From: Otis tarda
Lineage: Eukaryota; Chordata; Aves; Otidiformes; Otididae
Assembly: GCA_026413225.1 (NCBI GenBank)
Contig: CM048557.1
Span: forward strand, 62,858,987 to 62,922,986
DNA length: 64,000 nt
Direction of reading: 5' to 3'
Position 1 is the first letter of the stretch; the number at the start of each line of letters is the position of its first letter. Of this stretch, positions 43,201 through 55,200 are shown one piece after another. Made by a program: the position numbers and the translations under genes. A model generated the notes under the pieces. It did not search any database, had not been told where the DNA came from, and saw nothing but the letters and a program-made list of their open reading frames with translations.

Positions 43201-46200
43201 TCTGACATAGGAATACCCAAAGCTCACAGGAGACATCCATCAGCGACATGAGCAATCCAAACCTCTCTCCTACCCACCCTGCTCCACAAACAGCCTACAC
43301 AAAGGAGTTCACCTTTCTCTACTCTGTTCCCATCCTTTTTTTTCTGTAATATTTCAAAAGGTACGAATAAAGTGCAAACATGTTTAAGACGTGCTATATT
43401 CGCTTATCAATTTTTTTAAGCCAATATTGCTTGCATACAGTTCATCTGGCAGGAAATGGGGAAAAGAACAATTGTCTAACACACCTTCAGCCAAGCAGCA
43501 CATTTAGGCACAGAATTAACCCTTAACGTGGCTTACTAAAGCACAAACTGGAACGGCTCAGCTCTGCCTCCAGGAACCACGGAGCAGGCGATGCTCACTG
43601 GCAGCTTACTGCCCTGTAATAAGCAGTTCTATGTTTTAAACCACTCTGATTTCTATCTTGCTTCTCTTCAGCTAATCATTGATTCACTGTTGACTTTAAT
43701 CTCCGTTATTAATTCATCAGATGACTGATTGATTCAACTACAGCTTTAATCTGAAAATTGTCTCGCTCAACTTCAGCAACAACAGTTTCAGTTAGGACTC
43801 TAAATTATTTTGTTTCTTTATTACTGCATGATAAAATCCGTGCAGAAGTGTACAAAGCCATTTTTCTACTAAAACTACCATGTCACCACTCTAGACAGGC
43901 AAAGATAACCTTACAAAATAAATACACCAGCCACTTCATTCCACTTCCAAATTTGTATGCATGTCCTTCATACTTAAGATCTCAAAACACTCAGATTAAA
44001 TATGTTGATAACGTCTTAAAAGAACACTATGCTGTAAAGTAGTATATATTTCTTTCACATAAATACCATATCTAAAATAGTTTCTGAAGAAAGAGACAAC
44101 AAACTATTAAATACGTGCCCAACACTTCTGTTCTGTGTAGGAACTCTCAATGTCCAAGCATCTTCTAGCGCTCCAACGCAGCAAGGTTGCACTCAAGTCT
44201 GAACACCAATACAGATCTCAAATCTATCACACCACGTCACACTGCGGGCTGTAACAGTCTCGTTGTATCCTCTCCCTGCCAGCTACTGCAGTCTTGCTTG
44301 AATGGAAAGATTTCAAACCATCTACAGTTTTTGACAACTGCTGAGCCACGCGATGCCTTGACAGAGCACTTGGGGTGAAAGGGTCTCCACTTGCATGTAC
44401 ATCTGGGAGATGGTCTGCAGGACCTGAGGTCCATACATGCTATACTGCCCTGTGTACCTTCCCATCCGACCTCTGTAGCAGCATGGGCTTCTTTTCAAGT
44501 GTAAAACACAAAGGAGAGGAAAATGTATGGAAAAGTTAGTGGTTTCCTCCCTTACCTCTTTCTGGGTCACAAGGAAGGGATCTCTACGAGACAAGAGAAG
44601 GAGATGGGCTGCTCTAGAGCAGGTGGGGAAGTCACCTTGGGTCCTGCATATCTTAAACACAGCAACGGGTTTGTTCAATCTATCATTGTGTTGCACTGAA
44701 GGGGAAAATGCTGGGCAGAAATTTCTGACTCACAATAAATTGGATATTCAACAACAGAAGAAAAAGTTAAATTTGCTGCATATATCTTCCAAGACCACAT
44801 TCAGAAGTTATCTCAGTGTGTTTCATCCTAAATTTAGTAACAACCGCAGCAAGGTAAAACTGAAATCAGTCAGCACACCAAAAGCATCACTGGGTAATGG
44901 AACAGCACTTACATAAATGCCTAAGTTACAGTACACTGGCCAATTTAAAACTAATTATGTAGATGCTGTTAAATATTACATGAACAAACAGTACTTCCAA
45001 GTTCTGCAATAAACTCTATAACTTTCCAATACTTTACCCAGCCACGGTGAAAGAACTGCAGTCACAACCACATAATGATTGCCAGCGATCTGGTCTGGCA
45101 ATGTGTGCAAACATCAAGGAACAAAATGTGACTGCTCTCCTAGTTTGGGTATTAGTCTTGGTAAAATAACATATGCCATATTGTAGTGATAAAAAGTTAA
45201 TTTTTTGTTTGTTTCTTTCAATTTCCTTCAACATTTAACAAATATTTGCTGAAGACTCAACTTCATTTGCAAATCTAACACACATCAGACATACGCTTCC
45301 CTGGTTTATATCAAAAAAAATGAGCAGATACACACTGTCAAGATCAACAAGCAGACCCCGCTGGACTGGACTAGGGTCAGAGGAAAATCAATTCAGAAAC
45401 CAATCATTTTCCACCCGTGAAAACAAAGAAATAAATCAGAAGAATCTACAGACTGAGAAGGAGCATTTCACTGTGCTGAAGCACTCTCAGCCGTGACAGC
45501 AGGACACACACCTCCAGGGTTTGATACCAAGAGCCGTAACGCTTCCTATTTTGTTGTTTCTTCCCGCTCTCCTCACTCCCCACATCACATGTAACTATTT
45601 TTGCTAACACGCTATTAAAGTTCAAGAGACTGCACATACATATTTATATTAAATCTCCCATTAGCCCCACTGAGTGCAATTTGGAAGAAAAAAGCTCGCA
45701 GACAATTTTCTTATAACCAACCTGAAAATGAGAACATAGATAAACAAGGCGCTCGCAATCCAACTGTCACACAAAATTATCTTCTGGGCTAAAATTGCTC
45801 CTATTTGGTCTTAAAACGCAAGGCGAAATTATTTCAGACAGTCACAAAAAATCCCCTCTGCATTTTTGTGCTGCCCAGCCGACCTCCCCTGGAATGTGAC
45901 AAGGAGACAATTTTCTTGAGTGGGAGGCGGAAAAGCAATATCCAATTTATATTAAACAAACAAGAAGGCTGCTGTAAAAATAAGGAGACTTGACCTGGGT
46001 CTGGGCTACGGGGTCGAGCCAGATCAATGCCTTTTTAGTTTTAAATTGAAGGCATTCTAATCATTTGTGGTAAGTGGAACCGAGCACTGGATTTGGCAGA
46101 CACTCGTTATTGCTGAAACACTCAAGCCTAGATGTGTCCTCACCCAATCTTGAAGGGTTTATTTATATGTATTTCTCAAAGGTTCTCCTAAGTCCAAATA

Positions 46201-49200
46201 AATGACAGCTCAGGAACACTCCTCTGCAGACCCAGCGGATCATCTTCCCTTATCTTTACACTAAACCAAATTGTGACATTAAATGTCTGTACTATAAAAT
46301 TTGAATGCTCTTAATGAATGATGTACAACTAGCGATGATTTGCAGCATCACTGAACTTACAGAAATTGGTACAGTTCACATCGGGAAGGCTTTACATTTT
46401 TTCTCTATCATTAAGCTACTCCAGGGGCACTTCTCTCCAATTATATTTTACAGAGTGAAAATACAGATGAGTTAGCTGCCATACTGAAACTTTGGCATTT
46501 TATTCCAGTACTCAAAAGCTAATGAATCCAAAACTAGGATTCTCAGGAAAAACACTCAATTTTAACAACATAAAAGAAAACCTTTAACTTCATTTCTCTT
46601 AACTTGGCAGAAGAGGCGCGGAAGGAGGAAACAATTCCGTAACTCACCTCCTGCAGCAGGAAGGGAAGGAATGAAGGGATGAAGGACGAAGGAATGAGCT
46701 TTTTGGTACCCTCACCCTAGCGAACCGACACTGTGTGACAGAAAAGTGCAGAGCTGCTGGAATAACTTCTGAAATGACCTGGGAGTCAGCGGCAGAAGCA
46801 GCTCCTGCAGCAGCAGCCCAAAGGTGCCCAGAGCCTGCAGGCCGGGGATGCGAGCTGTGCCGGGCGACGGCTGGAGAGGAGCTCCTTTCTCAACGGTGCG
46901 GAGCACAGCCATGCGAAGCGCTATCCATACATGTTTCAGAGTTTAATGCAGCTGTATTTTCAGGGGTATCAAGATGTGAAAGAAAAAGGCTGTTGTTGGT
47001 ATCAGGGGGAACTGATCTTCAAAACAGTCCAAGTAATCAGAATAAACATCAAATCCTGACAAACACTTACCAGCTTCTGGAAGGATGGGTTTGGGGAACT
47101 GTTTTTTTTTTTTTCCTTCTTTTTTTTTTTTGAAAAAAAAATCTTTCCCCACTCTTCTGTCCTATCTCAGTGTCAAGAGAAATGAATTTGAGGGTAAAGG
47201 GATAACCTGCCACACCATTCCCCGGTCAGTGTGCCGCTTCTTGCCTCCCCAGTCTCTCAGTGCCATTTGCTTAACTCCGCGACCACTCAGCAGCATGGTG
47301 CCACGCACAGAAGCAATGCATTTTTCCTCCTGTGTTCTCACTTAATGAAGAGAGAAAGGCTGCTGGTCATCACATTTTAGCACTCAGAAGTTAAAAACAC
47401 ACACTCCTTTTAAAACATGTTGGGTCAGATATGTTTCTTTCCAGTTCTTGCCTGTTATTTATCTCCTTATTACAAAAGGCTTCTTAGATCATACGAACAG
47501 CAGTAACCTGCAGCATTAGCCAGGTTACAACATTACTACAGGCTTTACTAGATCAACTCCTCAAATCAACTGTGAACAAGTAAATGCATGTGTCAGCTCC
47601 TTTCAAGGTCATTCGTAAAGCTCTCCCCTGTACAAATAACTTTCATAAGGCAGATGCATGACACGAAAAGCAAAACCTTGGAAGTCTTGAATTCATTTTT
47701 TCTTGGCTTTGCTTTTGTAAATAAAATACTAAACATAATTTGTATAAGCTTGTCCCTCTAAAAGTTACAAGACTGGAAAATGCTGGTAAGATTTATTTTA
47801 AGTGGAGGTACTTATCAAATGTCACCGTTTTCCTGTTCAAAATGACTAATCATTTTGATTAACCTTTGATTTAAATGATTATATACCACAGCAAAGCACA
47901 AACATAGATAAAATTACACTCCAAAGAAATTCTCAAAGTGCAGATCACATAAGAAAACAGTTATGTCAAAGCAGTTTGAGAATTTATTTACCACATGCAT
48001 AATATTCAAACCAAAAGCTGACTCCACAGGTTCAACGGGAAGGCTCCAATGTACATTCATATCCAGGAATCACAGCCCAGTTAATCCTGTAAGCAACATG
48101 AGACTGCTTCCAGAGGAAACACCAAAAATATCAACCAAATAATAATTAAGCTGTAGAAGAAACTTCTAACTACCATCTCAACAAGTACTTCCAGTATCTT
48201 CTGTAAGGAATTTTATTCCAGGTGGGAAATTGGTGCTAGCATGTTAGTCACACATAAAAAGAAAGCCTGCAGCAGCACAAGACAAGAAATAAAATTTAAT
48301 ATCTCACTTTGAGTAAATACACATGAATTCGAAGCCATGTAACAGACTTCAAAGCAGAGGGAGAAAAACAGGATATCAAAGGTAAATTAGACAAAGAGCT
48401 GAAGGCAATTCTGAAAAATAAAAATATATGGTGGAAAAATTAAAGCATATAAAAACACTCTTAAGATCCCATCTCGAAGGGCCAATTTGTACAGAGAGTG
48501 CATACCACCAAAGTTAGCACAAAAATTACTATCAAAAGCTTTGTATCTGCCAAACACGGCAACTTTGTACACCCAGGAATCCCTCAGATTATTCAAACTG
48601 AGTTTTGTTTCACACCGTTCTGGATTGATCTAAGTAATCTGGAAATCATGAGCTCACATTCCTCCTCTCCACAAATACCAGTCTCATAATTTAAAATAAA
48701 GTAAAAATATTGTGCATTAAAAAAAAACTGTTTGCTTTGGTTTTATAAGAATAAATTATAAGCCATGGCCAATGCAGAATAAGCATTCAGGACATTCAAC
48801 TTGCAGTTGAGTTAGGAGCACCCAGCCAGGACACAGCACAGCACTCAGCACAATACTTCCACCCCCCAAAACCATAAAACTACAAAGAAAGGGATTATCA
48901 TTATCAGTAATCCTGGATGTGAGGGAAACAGGTGGTTTGGGGCTTCTTCTCGCCTTATTCCCCAGGAGAAAGAAATACAGATCCTGCTGGACATCTGCAG
49001 TATCAACAAGTGCAGAGAAAGTTTTCAGGCTGGGTGTGATCAATGGGGTGTGAGCACCCAATGCTCCCTCCCTCCCTCCCACAGCTTTACCAAAAATCAT
49101 CTGGCAAAGCCAATGAGACTGAAACTAACTTCTGCCTTACTGAGTAATTCTCCCATCCCAGACACCAGAAAGGGCCAACAAGAAATGAGAGTCAGAGCTG

Positions 49201-52200
49201 GGGGATCCAGAGACACTGTTCCCACCAGTTCGTAGTGGGCAGCCACTCCATCTCCCCATGCTCCCTCTGCAGCGTGGCATCCTCCAAGGCACCTAAGTTA
49301 GGTTCACCCCCCCAGGGCAATCTGATGCCAATTAGAGCCAAGAAAGTACCAAGTAATTTATGATGTTAAGTGAGATGCCATACGCTAGGCTGTAGAAAAT
49401 GCTACATACATTTTCCCTAATAATAAAGGGGACCTTTCTGGCATCGTGACACTCATTGAAAAGCCAATAAAAATGTAGCTGGAGCAGATGTCAATTCAAA
49501 GTGTGCATCCCAGGGCAGACACTTAACAGCAGAACAAGTCCCTGGCGCTGCAAATGCACAGTTCGCAATATCCAGATCCCATGGCTCTGAAGCACAGGTG
49601 GAGCCACATGCCAGTGTGTACGAGGAAAATGGCTGGTTCATAAATACATGTGAAACCACAGAGAGAATTTGGAGGTGAATTTCCAAATCTAATCAAATTT
49701 GAGATCTCTACCAAGGGCTTTTGTCATATTCGTAGCAAGCATTTGGTTTTCTCTTATATATTCATATGCTTCCATTCAGAACAATCTTGTTTCATTACAA
49801 CCAGTTCAGCTGTGCTTCACAGTCCTGCTTCATTTCTTCCAAGGCAAATTCTTCAGGAGATTAACCTGACACATTTATTCCCTCGATAATATATCTTGTC
49901 TTTTCTGATATCATTACCAATTTCAAGCACATAGCAATAAATGAGCTTAAAATTTTTAAAAAGTAGTGACTTGAAAGCTTTCTCGTTCCCAAATTTTCTT
50001 GGTACAACACATTTTACTTCATAAGTAATGTTGTAAGATTCAGCTCAAGTAAATATAAAATAAATTATTAAGCTTCTAACTAGAAGTTTCCAGAGCTAAA
50101 AACCCTCTTCAAGGGTTGCACGGCACAACTCTAACTGGAATTCAGGTTTTAAGTAGCTCAAAGTGGCAACTGTTCTTTTCTAGGAGTTCAACGTATTATT
50201 CTTATGCTTCATATGCACAGAAGACATTAGTGAAGATAAACTGTGGAATTGGAAATTGAAATTAAAGTTGCAACATCTATTATGGTAACATCTACCATGT
50301 CACATCTCTAACACACAGAGAATGAAACAGCTTTTGTGTATGAAGCACCAGTTGTGATACTCACTGGAACAAAAATGCATTAAGAAGTGTAATGAAATAG
50401 ATCTACACAACATAAAATTTCTTAAAATTACTTACGTTGTTATTACCAGTCTTCTACCATCTTGACAGATATAGTAAGTAAAACCCCAGTATAATTCTAG
50501 GACGTGTGTCTGAGAAAAGTATGTCTTTTTCTGAAACTTAAAACGTTGCACAGCATTCACGGTAAAGAAATCTTTTAAAAAATCCAGTTTGCTTCTGAAA
50601 ATATTGATGTATATAATGTCTACACATCTAAAAAGCAGGAACTTGCACGATCTTTGGAAAAAGTCTTTGAGAGTGCCCTCCTAACAAAATTTCAGAAAAT
50701 ATCAAACATTTCCAAGATTTCAAAATTAGGATTTTTTATGAACTAATACATACATAAACCATATTGTCTTTGAAATCCAAGTAACCATTAAGTGATTATA
50801 GTAGCAACAAAGCTATATTATATTAAAAGGGCCACCAATATCCAGTTTAAGTATGCTCCTGGGACCGTGCTTAGCATTCTAGCTCTTTATAAATTTCTTG
50901 CAAATCAGCAACTTTTTATAGGAATGTAAAATTTACTTATCATTATCACATCAGTAAACAAAATATTTCAACTCATTAACACTGTAACTGCTAGTTTATG
51001 TCATATTAAAAAGAACAGAAAAACCACCAGAGATTGCACCGTGTCTGGCTGGGGTAACCATTTTCTTTTGAGATCATTTGAAGCCCTCTATCCAGAAATA
51101 ACACCACAGAGTACTTTATAGCAAGGGACAATCAGAAAAGATGGAAATGAAGATTAACTTCCTATTTCCAGGATGCTACATACTGCATATGACGATGATT
51201 CCTGAGACACATGACAAACTTGGCTCCATAATCTGTCCAAGTCTGGTGGTGAGGTATGTATAATCTTGGCTTGCAAAGGGAAAGCAATAAAGATACTATT
51301 TTATAGAAAAATCTGCTTTCCTATCTTCTACTTGAGATCAGGACTAAATCAGTAGCTCTTTAAAATCTGATTGTAACTCAGATGAACTAAAGGACCAGAT
51401 GAAAGCATGGTCACGCAGAGTGCTACTGCAGTCAAATGCAGCTCACTAACTATTTAAGACATATAAACACACAGGAGTGTAACTACCAAACTGTCAGCAA
51501 GATCTCTGCAAATGCCTCCTGGATATAGATACATTATGTGCTTCATTTATTTTCTAATGGGCAATGTTCAGGGGTTTTATTATTATTAATTGCATATAAA
51601 TTACCATGATTTTTGTATCATTCAGAAAGTATTTAGCCATTCACCTCTCAGAGGAACAATACTGAACAAAGGCAATGAATGCATGGCACATAAGAACAAT
51701 GCAGAACACAGAAATTTATGCATGCCATATAAAAGGCACGGCATTTACACTACTAGCAAAAAAAAAAAAATCAGAAGTATGTCATAAATCTTTCATTGTA
51801 AGGAAAAAAAAAAAAGCCAAACTAATGGTTTGCCAAGTCCTTGATGTTATTTAAGGAAGAACACTGCCTACTTTGGGAGTGCAAAATCCTCTTAACTCGC
51901 ATATCTGCATGTATCCCCAACCTCTGAAGTGTTCTGCTGCAAAATTCATTGTATCCGAGATCTGCTAATCATCATCAGGAAACTGTTATGCGTCTTAAGG
52001 ACGTACTTTAGTCTCTCAAGAGGAAAAATAAACACTTTTATTAGTTGCTTTTGGAAAATACTGATTTGTATTTATTTAGAAAGCTTTTCAAGTTGCACCA
52101 CTGTTAAATTAAATATTTATGGCATGATTTTCCAAAGAGTTTAACACCTGTTAAGAGTTTAACACGCTCACTTCAACAGGAGCTCTGAGTGCCCAATATT

Positions 52201-55200
52201 TCTGCAAACCTCAGAAAGTGATAAGGTTTGGATGTGGCAAAGCAGGTTGAGCACGGATGTTACCACTGAGCTCTGAAATGCAACCGAGACCCTGACCACC
52301 CCTTACTCCCCATCACAGCATTTCATTTCAGACAACTGAATCAGCTATATTTTAGTAGAAATACCAGAAATATGACTCATTAATACTTGTTAAATAAAAA
52401 AAAAAAGCATAGGCTAAATGCTGTTAGTTAATCCTCAGTGCATCTTCAATTTCCTTCACTAGTGGAAAACTTAAACGCTTGGGTCATTAGACATCACCTC
52501 AAGTAGCAACTTACAGGGGAGATTAAAAGCCACATTGAGCCAAGAACTGGAAAGCAAAGCTGTTGATATCAAGAGTGAGAAGTTGAACAAGGATGAAGCT
52601 ATCTTGGTAAAATACAGAATAAAGAAGGAACAGCACAGAAAGAAAAGATGCTTGGTACACTGCAAAAACCCGTATCCTGGTGACATTGGGGCCAGCGGCA
52701 CGGTCTTCAATATTGGCTGAGAGGACAAATGCCAAAGCTTTTGCTTTGGCACTGGCATTTGGCTTCTCAGCCAAAATTGAAAACCACGCCACTGGCCTCA
52801 CTGTCAAACGAAGTCAAAATAATTGATTTGGGTCTAGGTATCCTTATTTTGCTTAGCTTCTGAGAGACATGCACTTACTAACCCTCCCAGCTTCACGTTT
52901 TCAGGTGTCCTATGTCTCCTGTTCTTGCACGAATAGATAATTTCTTGCGCCTTGTGCCTGGCTGCCCTCCTGCCCTTCCTTTGCACAGTTGCAGCACATC
53001 TCCAAATCTGAACTACAGTACAAAGACATCATCTTACATTTCAGTATTAAATACCTAAATTTCCTTGTGGCATTTGGCCTATACTTCTGGAAGCAAAGAA
53101 CCCTACGTCTCTTAGGCAGTAAATAAATAAATAAACAAACAAACCACCTCTAAGTAAGAAATTACTATACATAGCCATGACTCAAATGATCATCTGACGT
53201 GATTTCATAAACTGAAGACGAATAAAATAGTTGAATGTTGCAGATAGGACACATCAATCTCCTTACACACTTTACAGCACACCACAAATCTGCCCGGCAA
53301 GTTGAATATTTTACTCATTAGAATAGTAGCTTTCATCACACTATAAAACATTTGCAAATGCAGACCAGAAAACCGACAAGCATATTTACTGTAAAGCTTT
53401 ATATTTGTGTCATCAATTAACAATAAAAGTTTGGAATAAAACTAATAGAAAAGCTAATCAAAACAGTTAGCTGTCAAAACAGTTGGGAACTATATATTTC
53501 AAATGAAGCAAAAAGCCAAAGCTTTTGAACATTTAGCATCGTGTCAGCCGATACAGACAACTTAGAAGGGAAGGACGCAAATGTCAGAAGAATATGAAGA
53601 AAAGGTGTCCCCAGCTGAAAGACTCCTGTTTATGAATTTCCATTGATTTTTTTTTTTTTGGCTTCAGGATGATTAACTCGCACCAAAGCAGACCTCTGAT
53701 ATGTGAACTATAAATAAGGTGCCGCCACGACACTGCAGGCAAAATAAATAAAACCAGAGTCCTGACATTACTTTAGCCTCAAACAAATGTTTCAGTCCCT
53801 ACATTGTCTGGCTCAGAAAGATACATAGACAGTCTCACAGACAGAGATATAAATGAACAATTGCAGTACCTTTTTCCCACACTGTTTACAGGGTTGGCTA
53901 TATTCCTACTGGCAATAGATTTTCTTCTTGACAGCTTCTTGGTGTTGGTGCTGTCATCAGTGCTGTCATCCTCTTTCTTTGGTGTGTTACTTCCTTTGCT
54001 GTTCAGGTCCCTTAGCACATTATAATTAATTTTACTTGAGATTTTCTTCTGTTCTAACATCTTTTCAATTGCCTCTCCTGCTGTGCTGGCTTGAATTGGC
54101 TCCCGCTTCTTTGCAGATTTCTTTGGCTTAATTAAAATATAAAATTAGTGATGTAGATACAAACAAAGTTTCTGTGAAGCAGAAGGGCGAGCTGCAGCTC
54201 AGCAGTCCTGGCTCAGGTGCTGCTGATGCAGAGATGCAGTCTAAGCCAGCGCTCCCTCTCCTGCAACTCAGCGGGACCGAGAGGTCTCTTTTCACCAAGA
54301 GCTAAGTGTTCACTTTTTGCCAAATGCCCACACAGTTTATTACAAATTCTTTACTTAGTATTTGTAATGCTGCCAGAGAAGAAACGTGGGCCATTTCTCA
54401 TGCGTTAAAAAAAAAATGGAGTGAACTCCTGTTACAGGAACAGAGACCCTGATAGCATCACCCAGCAGAGAAATAAAGAAATTCCCCTGCTAAAATTGCC
54501 TTTAAAGTTAGAGTCAAGCTGGGTCATGACTCCCCCACTGACAACTCCACATCGAAAGTGCAACGGTATTTTATACCAAATCCAAATGCTGTGTGGGAGA
54601 GTATCTATCCACCTCCTCCACATCCAAAAAACGCCAAGAATATTAGCAGCAGCTTTCTAAGCATGGCCTGGTTGTAACACTGACAGATAGGAAGCAGGAG
54701 GCTGCGGACGCACAAGCGCAGCAGCAATGTCACCTGCAACTGCCCTTCCCAGGCAAATGCTGAAGCCCAAGCCTTGTGTTACACTGCAGAGGTTGCTGCC
54801 GCGCAGAGCAAGAGAAAGAGAAATGATGCTGGAGAACATTTCTAGCCATGTCCTGTGCCTGGGTAGGTATGGAAAAAAAAAAAAAAGAACCTCTGTTTCT
54901 CATTTGGCATTTTTCTTTTCAAAGGAAGGTTTTAACACCAAGCTCTGCAGGAGATTTATTTTTTTAAATGGATAATAGCCCCTCTGTTTACCTACATGGG
55001 TCAAGTGCTACCTTGAAATTGGAAAGCACGATATTAATCAAGTTCTACTCAAGCTGTCAGAAACAATACAGAGTTAGAGAAAAACTCCTGTGTTGTCCGA
55101 ACAAAAAGGTGGGTGTTTAGGCTACTTGGCGGTGCCAACCAGTTATACAATTTTGAAAATTGCTGGTAGACTGCCATGTCTGTGTAAGCACAGGATGAAT

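Larger units (their letters stand above)
18698..53869 (-). other. Giant BRF1 intron (35,172 bp, phase 2)
   Basis: GTACTG donor and TTGCAG acceptor. It separates the TBP-binding exons from the C-terminal tail exons. I see no nested protein-coding gene I can defend. Contents annotated separately: two minus-strand CR1 fragments (20.2 and 42.1 kb), a GATA/GACA repeat (33.2 kb), palindromes (36.2 and 41.2 kb), a CpG-dense islet with a donor site (46.6-46.9 kb), poly-T/A tracts (47.1 kb), a CCTC repeat (49.07 kb), a possible old repeat (52.1 kb) and a long hairpin (52.7 kb). The rest is AT-rich sequence without visible features. Confidence 0.88.

Noticed and set aside
44527-44916. 129-codon plus-strand frame
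   Set aside because: Opposed by a 124-codon minus frame. No recognisable motif or promoter/splice context.
46005-46035. GGGTCGAGCCAGATC, a tRNA B-box-like string
   Set aside because: No A box at the right distance and no cloverleaf. Not a tRNA gene.
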